Assembly: GCA_034620365.1 (NCBI GenBank) | Contig: JAQGEQ010000192.1 | Span: forward strand, 2,475,001 to 2,539,000 | DNA length: 64,000 bases | From: Pegea sp. RAD2-039 | Taxonomy: Eukaryota; Chordata; Thaliacea; Salpida; Salpidae | Direction of reading: 5' to 3' | Shown here: one piece after another, positions 25,184 to 42,600 of the stretch | How positions within the stretch are numbered: the first letter of the stretch is position 1 | Layout: each line of letters begins with the position of its first letter | The notes under the pieces: model-generated | Database searches by the model: none | What the model was told of the DNA's origin: nothing | The model's input: only the letters and a program-made list of their open reading frames with translations | Translations under genes and position numbers: made by a program

Positions 25184-28100
25184 TTATGATTGTTGCTTAC
25201 TGAGTTTGATTGCAAGTTCAAGATCTGCCTGTTCTTGCAGTTGGATTTTTTTCCTTCTCTCTTCTTCTTTCTTACTTTCAAGTTGTGCCCATGCTAATTG
25301 TTCAGCTTCAGTCATCGAGCGCTAAAACAAGTTTCAATTTGTGATTGATTCACTGCTAGAAGGTTAATGGTTGATTGAACTGAACAAGTTATTTCAGAAA
25401 CACATCAGCAAACATTTGCTGTTAAAATGCTGTTTTAATAAAACACAAACATCATAGAGGTTAACTAAAAGAAACTAACAAGTAGAAAGTTAGTGAGCAG
25501 CAGTAGCAGTTTAGGAAATCAAACATAAGTGTTTACTTTGGACTTCTCTTTGCTTTTTACCGACACCGCTTCACTTTTGACAAGCCGCTGACTACTAGCT
25601 GTCCATGGCATGCTTGCAGACTCATCAGAAGACTTGCTTTCAAAAGGGGTGAAGCTATCGAAACCACTTGCAGTTGAAAGACTGAATTTGCTATCTCCAA
25701 AAGGGTCATCAGTTGATGAAGAGGTAGCTTTGAAAGTATTGTTTCCATCTCCTCCAAATCCTGACCCCCAAGGATCATCAGAGCTAGTGTTCTCCTGTGA
25801 AAGATGAGATAGTGGATAGTTGATAAAGATGAGATGTTTACTTGTTTGACTGAGAATGAGAAGAAGTCATCTTGTGAGGCTCCCTTATTCGTATCAAATG
25901 AGCCAGCATCATTCGATCCTAATGATACAAGTTAAGATATTTGGTGATTTATAAATGAATCCTCACCAGAAAACGGATCATTTTTTGAAGAGGACTTTTT
26001 GGCTTCTACAGTTGCAGCAGCTTCTTCAGCAAGCGCTCGAATCACACCACCTCCTGTCTTCATCGTAGAATTGAACTTTCCTGCTGATATGGAAGAGGCA
26101 AATGCAGATTGATCTGAGGATTCTCCTCCAAAGGGGTCCGAGCCAGAAAAGGGATCTGACGTCATAAAAGGGGACTCGGTGGTGGATGGTGCAAATGGGT
26201 CAATATTATCCCCAGCAGTAGAAGTGAATGGGTCTTCATTACCCCCCAGATTATTTGCAGAAGCAAACGGATCTGCTGATGACGTAGCACTTGCTGCAAA
26301 CGGGTCTGCTGATGACGTAGCATTTGCTGCAAACGGATCTGCTGATGACGTAGCATTTGCTGCAAACGGATCTGCTGATGACGTAGCATTTGCTGCAAAC
26401 GGATCTGCTGATGACGTAGCATTTGCTGCAAACGGATCTGCTGATGACGTTGCACTTGCTGCAAACGGATCTGCTGATGACGTAGCATTTGCTGCAAACG
26501 GATCTGCTGATGACGTAGCATTTGCTGCAAACGGATCTGCTGATGACGTTGCACTTGCTGCAAACGGATCTGCTGATGACGTAGCACTTGCTGCAAACGG
26601 ATCTGCTGATGACGTAGCATTTGCTGCAAACGGATCTGCTGATGACATTGCACTTGCTGCAAACGGATCTGCTGATGACGTAGCACTTGCTGCAAACGGA
26701 TCTACTGATGACGTAGCATTTGCTGCAAACGGATCTGCTGATGACGTAGCACTTGTTGCAAACGGGTCTGCTGATGACGTAACACTTGCTGCAAACGGAT
26801 CTGCTGATGACGTAGCATTTGCTGCAAACGGATCTGCTGATGACGTAGCATTTGCTGCAAACGGATCTGCTGATGACGTAGCACTTGCTGCAAACGGATC
26901 ATCGATATTTGAATTTGAAAGTTCAAAAGAAGTCTTTGGTATTGTGGATGAAGTAATTGATGAAGTAATCGGAGTATTGTTACTGGTGAATACCTCAGCT
27001 GATAAATAATCAGTTTTGATAATAAGAATCTATATCAAGTTTTGACTAACTTTTAAAAGGATCATTTTCAGGTTTAAACATTGACTCATTTAAATCACTT
27101 TTCAAATCTTCAATCTTTTCTTGCATCCCTCCCATACTGAAAACACTCTTACTCGGTAAGATCTGCAGATATTTCAACTTGCTTTATTGACAAACTGCGA
27201 TTATGCAAATGAAGTACCGAGTTTGAAGATTCAGATTTTGAATAGTTAAAAAGACTCTCGGATGTTTCGCTTGCTGCAAAATCAATGGAAGGATTTATAG
27301 AAAGATGTAGATGTGAAGAAAGTACCTTGAATGGAATGAATCGCTTTATCATATTCTTTGATATTTGAAGACAGATCATTGGACTGTTTTTGATATTCTT
27401 CAATTTTACTTTTTATCTGTTAAATATGAAAAGTTTAATAAATAAAATATGATCGACTAAAGAGGCGCCTGAGAAAGATGAAGATTAGATCTCAGCTTCT
27501 GGGATACTCTAAGACTGCTAAGCTAGGAAAATGGATTCACAATTTGATCAGTGGATGTCTAATAAAGATCAACGTTTTGCGGATCGATATTCAGAGAATA
27601 AGGAAAAGACGATAAGTGGTTTAGACCAAGGCCCAGTGGACCCCATCACCAACCACCCCTTATCTTGGGTACCAGGGCAACACTAACAATTGACCAACAC
27701 ATGGAGATACATGGGTACTCCGCAAACAAAATGGACGGCCTAAGACAAATTCTTTTCAAGATATTCACAGACCACCTCTGCTTGATATAATTTTTCATAA
27801 AAACTTCAGATTAATCGAAATAAATTTAAAATATTCAGCTGAGTTTCAAAAGATGAAGAAGATTTTTGGAGATTTAATAATCAAACAAATGAATTGAAAA
27901 AAAGAAAAGTGGTTAATTTTCATGAGCATCTCTGAACTAGTTGAGTGTTGTTGTACAAGTCAAATAGAAAACCACTCACACTTTTACTTTCAAGAATAGT
28001 TTAGAGAAAAGTGTTAGCTAGAGTGAAACTTGTTGATCGATTTTTAAAAATAGTTTAGATGAACTAAAATAAAATCGATTATCTATATCTACTCAGTAAT

Positions 28101-31100
28101 GAATTCATTTTGTAGGATTTATTCTAACTTGCTTAAGTGATGAGGAAGTAAAAAGATAAAAGACTTTCAAACAATTGAAGTGAATATCTTAGAAAGTTAT
28201 CAGCAACCAACTTGTTCCTGTTCTTTTTTAACTTCTTCAATTTTATGATTCATACTATCATCTTGTTGTTTACCAGCATCTAATCTTTGTTCTAATTGCA
28301 TCTCTTCCTTTTTTAAATCTGATAATTCAATTTGTAGTTTCTGTAGTTCAGCTTCTTGCTGTTCAGCAGATGCTGCTTGACATGAGAGCTGTTCTTTCAA
28401 TTGTTTAATCTAAAAAGATCAAATAAACAACTAAAGCTAGAATATTTGATCAATTAATTTAATTTAAAAGGATAAATTTGAAAGTGAAGTGTGTTGTGCG
28501 TCACTATAAGCTTAATCACGTTTAGAAGAATTTTATTAGATAAAGAAATCAAGTTGAACAAACATGTTCTGTTTCTTGTTGCATTTTAAGTTTGATATCT
28601 GCCAACATGTCATCAAGTTTGCATTTATGTTGATCGAGTTCTTCCAATCGAGTTTGAGCTTCACCTTTTTCACTTTCTAACTGAGCCAGAGTGACATTGT
28701 CTTTGTCCAGTTTCTCTTGAAGCTCCTATAGAAGATAAAAAACAGTTTTTGAAAAAAAATATAAATAAAAGTGATAAAGTAAAACGATAGAAAACTTTCT
28801 TGTGGCTTTTCACATATACCACCCATGAAAAAGCTAAATTGATAAGCAGTTGGTGAAAGATGTAACATCTATTTGGAATAAATTGATGTAGATTCAGAAA
28901 AACAATCAAAAAATCTTCTGATTATATAAAGATTATATAAAGAGCTTTTATTCAATAAAATAATCTTCAAAAAATCTTTTAAATAAAATTTAAATGTATT
29001 TTTTTAGATAATTTATTTGTAAGAAAGCAAATGATTTTAATAAAAGTTGAAACTAAAATGGTTTTGAAATAAAATTACTAAAAAAAGATTCTTGAAAAAA
29101 ACTTAGAAATGATGTTAACAAGTTAGATGATATCATTTGTAGTAGAAATGAAAAAATTAGTCGCAAAAAGATGAAGTTCTAAACAAAAAAACCTTTTTTT
29201 TAAGCTAATTTATTCTTAGAAAAACTGAAAATTGAAAAAAAAAAAACTTTCTCATTTTCTTAGTTTCTAAAAAAATTGATATTTAACAAAAATGACGACA
29301 AAACAATTTCACTTCATTCATTTCAAGTTTAACATTCATTTAATTTCTTTTTTGTTTTTTCCAGTCTTTGTATAAAAAAATATCCTAAAACTGCTTCTTC
29401 TTAAAATTCTATTCTCTCAAATTCTCTGCCAGCTTTTTAGTCAACTGAAACACTATTGATGTCTCACTGCCAGTATTTTGTTGCAAGTAAAATTCTCTAA
29501 AACCATCTAATCAATATTTTAAAGCAAATACATAAAGCGCAATTTGTAAGTAAGTCCAACACCAGCTTGCTAACCAACTTTTGATTAAATATTTCAAAAC
29601 CAAACTGAGTAAAAAAGTTTAGAGGAAAATATCCAGAAAAAACAATCAATAAAATAACCTGAACTTTATAACTTGTTTGTTTTATCGTTTTTTCTTTCAA
29701 TTCAATCTCATTTCCAAGATTTTCTTTTTCTTGGCGTAGATCTTCGATTTCTTGATTCAGAGCATCGAGTTCTCGCATCGTAGTGTTGTCTCCGACTCCA
29801 CTACTACCATCCGAGACACTTCCTCCTTCCTGCTGATCAACAGATGAAGTTTTGGAGGAAATTTGTCAATTTTTAATGCTTTAGATGAAACTTATTTCCA
29901 ACATGAAACGATTTTGATGAAATTATTTGTGAAAAAAAAAGAAATTTTAATGAAATATTTATTTCTATCTTCAAAATATTTGTTGCTGTCTTAAATTAAA
30001 ACTGAAAAATTAAAAAAATTTTTGTTGAAGATAAAAATTGATGAAGAGAAAGAACTCACGCCAAATCCAAGATCCTGACTGATCACCAAGAAGTCAGGAG
30101 AGACAAGTTTCGGGATCTCAAGACCCTTCACGGTTTGTGCTATGAGATGCATGGCAAGGAGGAACTGATCATGCTTTAATCTTCCTTGCTGGAGAGGATC
30201 ACACATCCCCCTTGACATTCGAAATTAGTTTCAAAATCGTTGGATATGATTGGACGATTACCAGATATCAGCAAGAGTGGTTTGCGGTAATCCACTTCGG
30301 ATGAAGATCGATTTAGCGGATTCACCGCTGATAAATCCAAATTGATCTTTTTGTTGTTGGAAGATGTTACTGTATCTACTTTTGTCAGCTGGACTTATGT
30401 AAAGTGGAGTAGGAGTAGACTGTAAAAGAAAATGACAAGAAAAATTTAGTTTGTTTCTCACTGAGTTGGAATGAAACTAATTAACATTTGGATTGGATCA
30501 CTTTGATGTCCACTTGTTCACTGTGACACTAATTGAACTGAACAAGTTTACTTTCGAAAGAATACTTTTAAAAGAAGAACTGTCAAAGAAAACCAACAGA
30601 AAAACAAGCTAGTTGCTGATTAAAACTCCTGGTCGACAAAGATAGTGCGCGGATATGAAATGAGTTTAGTGGAATGAATTCAAATCGAACTTTGTGACCG
30701 GAACCGCGTCCAAAAATGGACACAGTTGAAGTTTGAGGCGATCAAAGGTTTGGTGGTAGATACAACTGACTGAGATAGTGAGTTAAAAAGCCAGCAAGTG
30801 AATAGATGTTTAAAGTTGTGAGAGGTTGATGTTAGCAGATGCCTCAAAAGCTATATCTCTTGCATACGTAGTGATGATGATTACAAACTGATTTTATGAG
30901 CTGAAATTGTCGAATTTTATTGAAAAATCTTCCAAATCTAACAGCTGATTTAGAAAAAGGAATCAAATTATTTGACCTTCACCGATTTCCTCTTCTTTTT
31001 GGCAGCCGAGTCTTCAGAATCTTCACAATGCTGAATATGGCAATTTTCCGAAAACTTTGACACTCCTCTTTTAGCTGTGTTCCGCCATTGTAAGTCCTTG

Positions 31101-33824
31101 GACGATCAATTGAGAGTTATTTGCATATTTTCATGCTTTGTGGTGTGAGATGTTAAGATAGTAAGTAATCTACAACCGAACAGCTCTGAACAGATTCACA
31201 TTCGCAAAAAATAATTAATCAAAATCAGTTTTGCAAAACCCATGCGCAAAAAGTAGTAGCATCTTTCTAACTGATATGATCTTATGATTAGAGTTATTAA
31301 AAACTACAAACAAAGCATGCCTTCAACCTTTATCGTAGCTGCCTCCTACTGCCTCATAATTTATTCAAACTTCTTTTTTAAACTAATTAACCTGACTATT
31401 AGAAGACAAAATCATTTAATGATCCGCCAAAAGCATTTAAATGAAATTAAAACTATAAAAGCATTAAGTTTAATGAATTTAGGTTGTGGCAATCATCAAT
31501 CAACATCTTTCATATTTCCTTCAAAGATAACTGGCTTTGTATAGAAAATGAAAAATATGAAGATGATTTTGTTGAATATGTACTTATGAAATTACTTAAG
31601 CATTAAACTAAATCATTTGTAAACCATTAAAAGCAAAAATCTTGTACTATTTGTTCTAATAGGTCTTTCGATATTTAAAAGAATAAAGAGATTAAAAACT
31701 GTTTTTTTTTCTGAAATAAAACAAACAAAAATTATAGGAGTACTATTTCAAAAAATCAAAATAATCTTGAGCATTTTGCAGTGCCATAACTTCATATAAC
31801 TGCTAAACAATCTTTCAAATTAAATTAAAAACAGATTATAATTGTGTCTGTCTCATCATAACTTCCATATCGAGTTGTTGGTTTCTATTACTGAAAATTG
31901 ATTTTAGTTTGCGACAAAACTTCAAATGGAAATTTAATAATCACGATTTTGCAGCAGTATAAGCAATACCACGGATGTTAATTTATGAGTTTAGATTTAA
32001 TAAAAAAAAAAACTGAAAATAAAAATGAAAAAATAAAAAAAATTTGCAAAATGAATTTTAGAGATTAATTATTATGTGAGCAGTAAAGAAAAAGTCTCTT
32101 AAGTTTGCTAACCAGATTATTAATAGCAAACTTAATAGTAAGTATGATACTTACTTGAGATTAAATTAAAGTTTTATGAAAGTATTAATTTGCTGATTAA
32201 AAATTATCATAAAACCAGTTGTAGCTGGTTGAATAGAGGGAAATTGTAAGTAATATTAATGCTTGTTAACTATAAATACTGCATAAAAGATATAGCAATG
32301 CAAAAGATAGAAAACTAGTTTAACTTACAGTAGAAGTGACAGGTGAACTAGATGAATTTGTTGGTGTTGGTTTGGCAGCAGTATTTTTGTTTAAAGGCAT
32401 CACGCAAACAGAACCTGAAAATTAATAAGAGTATAAACATTGATGTTTTATATATACACAGTATCTTCTATGTAATAAATATTTGTACTGAGAAAAACCA
32501 ATAAAAGTCAATTTATAAGCACCTGGTAAGTTGGGTTTGGAAACTTGTGATGAAACAGACGTAGAAGGTATACTAGACCTTAAAAGCTTGCTTGGAGGAA
32601 TTAAACTTTGTGGTAAAGTAGGAGGTACTGGTTCTTTTTCAATTGCTCGATACACTAAATGCATCGCCTATCATAAAATGTTTTTATAATTTAAATTTTC
32701 TGGAGGATTGAAAATAAAATTTTCAGAAAATAATTTGTATTTGAGTATTATCAAATATATCTTCATGTGTTCTTGTTTGAAAATGTTTAATTTGACCAAA
32801 ATTTCAACAACTTGTCCTTAAGAGACAAGCAAACCTTGTGGTATGTCCTTGTTATTAAAATTTTGTTTATAAGCTTATTAATAACATATTAGCTACACAT
32901 TTTTGTTAAAATATTTTGAAAAATCTAAAGTGTAAATAAAGCTTTATTATAAGATAAACTAACATATAAACACAACTAAATAAAACTGAATATGATAATA
33001 CTACATCTATTTCTACTTTTTATGCAAATATTATTTTTACATATGATATAAAAAGCTAAATCTAAAAATTTCAAAAAATAAGTTTAAACAAATGTTTTTA
33101 TAAACATTTTCACCAAACAGAGTAATAAAGTAAGAAACCTGAGTAGCTGGTTTTAAAGTTACATTCAAATAACAACATTGTCATAAAATAGATATCTGAC
33201 ATCAATTGAATTTTTTATCTTTTTAAGTTAGAGAGAAACTTTTGAAAGATTTTAAATGATTTGAAAAAATTATAAAATTGTAAATAATGACTTACTATAC
33301 AAAATTCATCTTTATCTAAAAGTCCATCTTTATCAATATCTGAAAGGTCCCACACTTTACCAAGAGTTTCAATGGATAATTTTGAATTTAAAAGCACTGG
33401 CCTCACCTAAGATAATCATTATAATCAATTTATTTCTTCAATTGAATTTTACAAATAAAAATTACTCAAATTATATTAATGTTTAGCTTATTTCAATAGA
33501 AACTTTTCTTAGCAGACTTATATGTTACTTGAAGATAAAATAACTTTTAACAAAAATCTAATAATATACTTCAAAATTAATTTTCAAAAATATATGTTAC
33601 ATAATTACTAACATTATTTAACTTACTTAGAAAATAAATAAAATTAAGAACAGTTTAGTAAAAATGTTTATTCTGTTGTAATGTATAGACCTAAAAATAA
33701 AACAGACCTTATCACCAGGTAGTTTACCAGATATAGGTTCAAGACTATTAAAAATCTTTTCATATTTGATTCTCTCATTTGCTTGTATTATCCACATATT
33801 GCTACTTGAATATCCTACGGACAT
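25184..33824 (-). CDS. EPS15: Epidermal growth factor receptor substrate 15 (EPS15/EPS15L1 type), about 1026 aa, 16 exons
   Basis: Exons: 33824-33708, 33406-33296, 32667-32523, 32414-32329, 30419-30262, 30210-30060, 29832-29659, 28725-28564, 28409-28212, 27416-27326, 27273-27153, 27136-27051, 26998-25967, 25918-25842, 25794-25561 and 25321-25184. All phases agree. EPS15 is an endocytic scaffold at clathrin-coated pits. Residues 10-100 are an EH domain (KPVLLNSKL-like core, EF loop [13 protein letters not shown], then EKEPVP). A second EH domain ([11 protein letters not shown]-like start, [11 protein letters not shown], degenerate loop) follows at about 160-255. These match human EH2 and EH3; EH1 is not seen. 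A coiled coil spans about 275-500, then a DPF-rich region binding AP-2 with a tandem repeat. The C-terminus ends in a ubiquitin-interacting motif ([14 protein letters not shown]). The junction at 27137-27152 needs a 16-nt intron or a weaker alternative. The start at 33824 is provisional. Confidence 0.93.
26264..26899 (-). repeat. 33-bp tandem repeat coding for DPF motifs, about 19 units
   Basis: On the plus strand the unit is CGGATCTGCTGATGACGTAG plus GCA(T/C)TTGCTGCAAA, repeated about 19 times with only a few substitutions. On the coding minus strand each unit gives the 11-mer [11 protein letters not shown] or [11 protein letters not shown], so each adds one Asp-Pro-Phe motif for binding the alpha-adaptin ear. 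The near-identity of units points to recent expansion or homogenisation. The unit length is a multiple of three, so copy-number change keeps the reading frame. Confidence 0.97.
27137..27152 (-). other. Candidate 16-nt intron in EPS15
   Basis: The coding strand reads GA|GTAAGAGTGTTTTCAG|TATG. It has a strong GTAAG donor and a TTTTCAG acceptor, and removing it joins the flanking frames in phase (Asp codon GA+T). Without removal the frame ends at GAG TAA. Longer alternatives of about 67-72 nt use weaker sites: CAA|GTTGAA to AAAAG|ATT, or A|GTTTGT to GGGAG|GG. Confidence 0.4.
27590..27790. other. GC-richer tract inside an EPS15 intron
   Basis: About 180 bp of clearly higher GC (for example GGCCCAGTGGACCCCATCAC and CTCCGCAAACAAAATGGACG) lies in an otherwise AT-rich intron. 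It has no long open frame on either strand. It could be an intronic structured RNA, a repeat fragment or a regulatory element; the sequence alone does not decide. Confidence 0.3.
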
Positions 33825-38843
<5,019 letters not shown>

Positions 38844-39062
38844 AAAAGCAATTTTTTGAAGCAACAGTAAAATTAATCTTTATTTGCTGTTTATCTTTGA
38901 AATCTTATTTATATTAACTGTATGGTTGTATTAGAAAAATAAATATTTCTTATTTATTAGGCATATTCTAAACTGACAATATATCAATAATTACTTTTGT
39001 ACTATTATAACAACTTTTACTTTTTTTACATCAAAATAATTACATCTGATATTTTTCTGCAG
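38844..39062 (+). promoter_or_regulatory. NUDT2-EMC7 intercistronic region with poly(A) signal and acceptor-like site
   Basis: Only 219 bp separate the NUDT2 stop from the EMC7 ATG. The spacer holds AATAAA at 38938-38943 and a pyrimidine-rich TATTTTTCTGCAG directly abutting the EMC7 ATG. This is the layout of an operon resolved by cleavage and spliced-leader trans-splicing, though a short independent promoter with a cis-spliced leader exon is possible. Confidence 0.4.
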
Positions 39063-39698
39063 ATGAAATTATTAATATTTTTGTGTTTAATTGGACTACC
39101 TTATATTTCCGGATTTAAGGTAGAAGGTAGGATAGTTGTTCCTGATAAGAAAGAACTTACCAAAGTAAGAGTAGTTTTGGATGATGGATCTTATATTGGA
39201 TTTGTAAAACCAGATGGTCGTTTCACTATCTTTAACGTTCCATCAAAAGGTTCTTATATCGCACAAGTCTTATCACCAACCTATGTGTTTGAACCTGTTC
39301 GAGTTGAGATCACTTCAAAAGGACAGATTCGTGCGAGAAAACTGAGCCATTTAAAGCCAAGTGCTGTCAGCTTAGTTCATTATCCTTTAGAAATGAGAGC
39401 AATTGGAACACCAAAATACTTTCAACAACGAGAAAAATTTAGTATTTTTGATATGTTGAAAAATCCGATGGTTTTGATGATGCTGGTCCCAGTGTTAGCT
39501 TTAGGAGTCCTTCCTAGAATGGTAAACACTCAAGACCCAGAAGTTCGAAAGGAGATGGAAGAGCAGATGAAGATGTTTAATACAAATCAAAATCAAATCC
39601 CGGATATGTCCGATATGTTCACTAAATGGTTTGGTAACTCTGCCGCTAGAAAACCGAAACCAGCCATCCGTAGCAGTAGATCTTCGATGAAACGATAA
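39063..39698 (+). CDS. EMC7: ER membrane protein complex subunit 7, 211 aa
   Basis: A single intronless frame. EMC inserts tail-anchored and multi-pass proteins into the ER membrane; EMC7 is a lumenal beta-sandwich subunit with one membrane anchor. Residues 1-18 are a signal peptide (MKLLIFLCLIGLPYISG). The beta domain has FKVEGRIVVPD, GSYIGFVKPDGRFTIFNVP and SPTYVFEPVRVEITSKG. The amphipathic linker and membrane segment are FDMLKNPMVLMMLVPVLALG. The cytosolic tail has VNTQDPEVRKEMEEQM and a basic end RSSRSSMKR. Human EMC7 is 242 aa with a longer N-terminal linker. The start chosen is the ATG after CTGCAG because it opens the signal peptide; the upstream open frame contains an acceptor-like tract. 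Confidence 0.96.
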   Translation: MKLLIFLCLIGLPYISGFKVEGRIVVPDKKELTKVRVVLDDGSYIGFVKPDGRFTIFNVPSKGSYIAQVLSPTYVFEPVRVEITSKGQIRARKLSHLKPSAVSLVHYPLEMRAIGTPKYFQQREKFSIFDMLKNPMVLMMLVPVLALGVLPRMVNTQDPEVRKEMEEQMKMFNTNQNQIPDMSDMFTKWFGNSAARKPKPAIRSSRSSMKR

Positions 39699-42600
39699 AA
39701 TTGTTAAAGTTTTGATATTTGTCGTAAACATAAGTTTTGTCTGAAGTAACCCCTTCTTCTTTTATCGACTGTTCAAAACTTTTTTACAAACAGTTCCTTG
39801 ATTTTACTGTTGATACATTTTTCTTTGTGAATAATAATTAACTCATTAAATTAAATTGAAAAGTTCTCTTTCGTACAACTGGAATAGATTGAGCTTCTGA
39901 CTGTTTTAAATCTCAGATGGTTTGAATTTGAGAGGAAGTTTAAGATGTTAGAGAGTTTTTTAACTTTCTAATTAGTTTAATTACTTGTGTAATAACTTCT
40001 GCTTCTTTGCAGATCTTCATTTCAATTTTTTAAATTATTTTGCGAACAATAATATTTAAGATTTCAGCTATAATAATTGCAATTCATAATTCTGCAGTTT
40101 TATTAAACAGTTTAACACAAATATTACGCAGTTAAAACAGAACTTTATATTTAAAAAACATTTTAAACAAAATTCAAATAAAATCCTCTAATTATATTTA
40201 AGACTTATAAGCTGATAGTAATTGCAATTACTTAAAGAAACGCAGTTCAAAAAATGTAGTTACAATTTTGCTTAAAATCGAATTGTAAATTGTAGAAAGC
40301 TGTCTAAAAATAGCTTTTCAACTTTCATTTCAAACTTTTGGACCAAAAAAAGTCTAAAATTTTGGCACAAAAATGTGAAATAGAAGTTATTTTATTTTTA
40401 TAGATTAGCTTAAAGAGTTTTCTTATAAAAAATCAGTTGAAGTCAAGCTCTTGGTGAATGACAAATGAAGTTTAAAAAAATTAAATCTCAAAGTTAATGA
40501 TGGAAAAATGTAAGTTACTTTAATGTCAATGATTAGAAAAATTAAATTAAGCAATATAAAATATTTTAAAAGTCAAATCATCGAAATAAATATGTTTGGT
40601 TTGATAAACCTACATTAGAGTCTCACTCTTAGCTCAACTTCTTAACTTTCAAAATAGGCACTTTATTCTGGCATTTTTTCATTATTTAGAAGCTTTACAA
40701 TAAAATTGAACCAATTCATACTAAGCGCTAACTACTTTTAATCCCAAAACAATGAAAACGCTTCCAAATTTAAATACATTTTGATTTTAGATTTCACTTC
40801 TTACTTATTCTATTCCTATCACAATCTCTAGATGTATGCGCTGAAATAAAGCTCTCTTGTATTTGATGCATTTTTCTTTTAATTCTTTATTTAATATTTC
40901 CTTATTCTACATTCCAAAGGAACGTTTCTCTATATATTTGCATGAACACTTGCAAATTCAGAAGTTTTATACTTGCATAAAACCAAAGTTTAATGTTGAC
41001 ATCAAAGATTGAAGAGACAAGGATCTTGCTGAAAGTATCTATCTGCAGTAACCGACGACATTTTACAATTTACATCTATTTCACTTCTGCGAGTGGTTTT
41101 GTAGTTGATAGTTGATCAGACTTATCACTTCAAAAGACTACAATTTTATTTTTTTGTTGAGCTTGATAGTACTGAAAGTTATAAGTATTCAAAATAACTT
41201 TTTGATAAGTTACAAAAGGGTGAAACCTTAATTACAGTAATTGTATCTCTTAACTCTTAACTGTGTTGATAGTACAGATTTTTGCTCAAAGTAATTCGAT
41301 TCAACTTGCTTCTGTTTAAACTTTTGGTATTCATTCGATGTATGTAATGATGATGTATGTAGTATGAAATCTATATCAGAAGAGTAAATTTTGTTAAGAG
41401 TAAATATATTATTAAGTTATTATGGTGCCTCCCACAATACTAGTTTAGTCTGTCGTCGTTTTCATTTAGTCGTTGCGTACCGTTGTTATTAGCCGCCTTT
41501 TACAATTGAATAAAGCTCTTAAAGAGTTAGTTTGATTAAAATGTCCGAATTATTTCATTTATAGTTTAAATGAAATGTTAAAGTACAATTCCTGCCATAA
41601 AAAAGTTTGTTTATTTCTTAATAGGTTATTGCCATAATTACAAAGAGTAGCAAAATGTCTTCTGAATGATGTTTATTGGGCTTCGTCACGGAGATCTTCA
41701 AAAGTCCACAAGATCACTCAACAATTATCATTAGTGAGAAAATATGCAATGAAGAATTGATAAATGCTTTAATAAATCTGATATCACGTACAAAGATAAA
41801 AGCTATAAGATCTGATACAGATTTTGTAGATTTTGGAAAGTCATATGGTCACCAGGTTTAACTATCTTCATGTATGCCGAAATGTAAGTTTAGTTTTCCA
41901 CATGTTGATAATTTTTAGTATTTCACGCACTAACTATTGTCCTTATGATTGAACCCATTTAAGTTCAGTGTAGGTACCTACAAGTAATTTTCAAGACAAA
42001 AACACGCAGATTAAGGTGAGTGTAACGTATGTAGGAGCGTTTATAATAAAAAAATTGTGTCAACAAAGCTTATGTGAGCTACTCACTATTTTTGAAAGCT
42101 TCAAAACTACAGAGTGGTAAATGATATCATGTTTAAAAACTTTTTAAGTTTAACAAACAAAATCATTTTGTGTATTCTTACAACCCTATAAAAGTTTTAA
42201 ATGAGTAAATCTAAACGTAGTAAAGCTTATAGAGCTCAGTTTATTGAGTTATTAAGTCGATATTTAAAGCTAAACCCGTAGATAATATCGTAAGCTAAAG
42301 TTTGTAAAACATTTTGTCAAGTTTACGACAATATACAGCTAAAGTATAAGCCGTTGGTTTGCTTACTTGTTATAAAATTTTAACATTTAAGTTTGAAAAC
42401 TTGAGGTAAACTTTGTAAGGAATGTACAGCCGACATCTAAAGAAAGATGTTTGTTGCCTTTAATAGTAGTAAACAAAGTAATTCAAAAAATACAAAACAG
42501 TTGCAAGACAAGTCAGCGTCAAAGTATTAGCAACAGACACAAATAATTATTCTATTTTGATTTGTAAAAAGAGATTAACAAATGTGAATATCGTAACAAA

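Noticed and set aside
25045-25281. Minus-strand 78-codon frame overlapping the EPS15 terminal exon
   Set aside because: It is out of frame with the ubiquitin-interacting-motif exon 25321-25184, which is clearly the real one.
41676-41861. 61-codon plus-strand frame reading SPQDHSTIIISEKI and SDTDFVDFGKSYG
   Set aside because: It needs a non-ATG start, has no clear acceptor and no recognised family; kept only as a note in the spacer.
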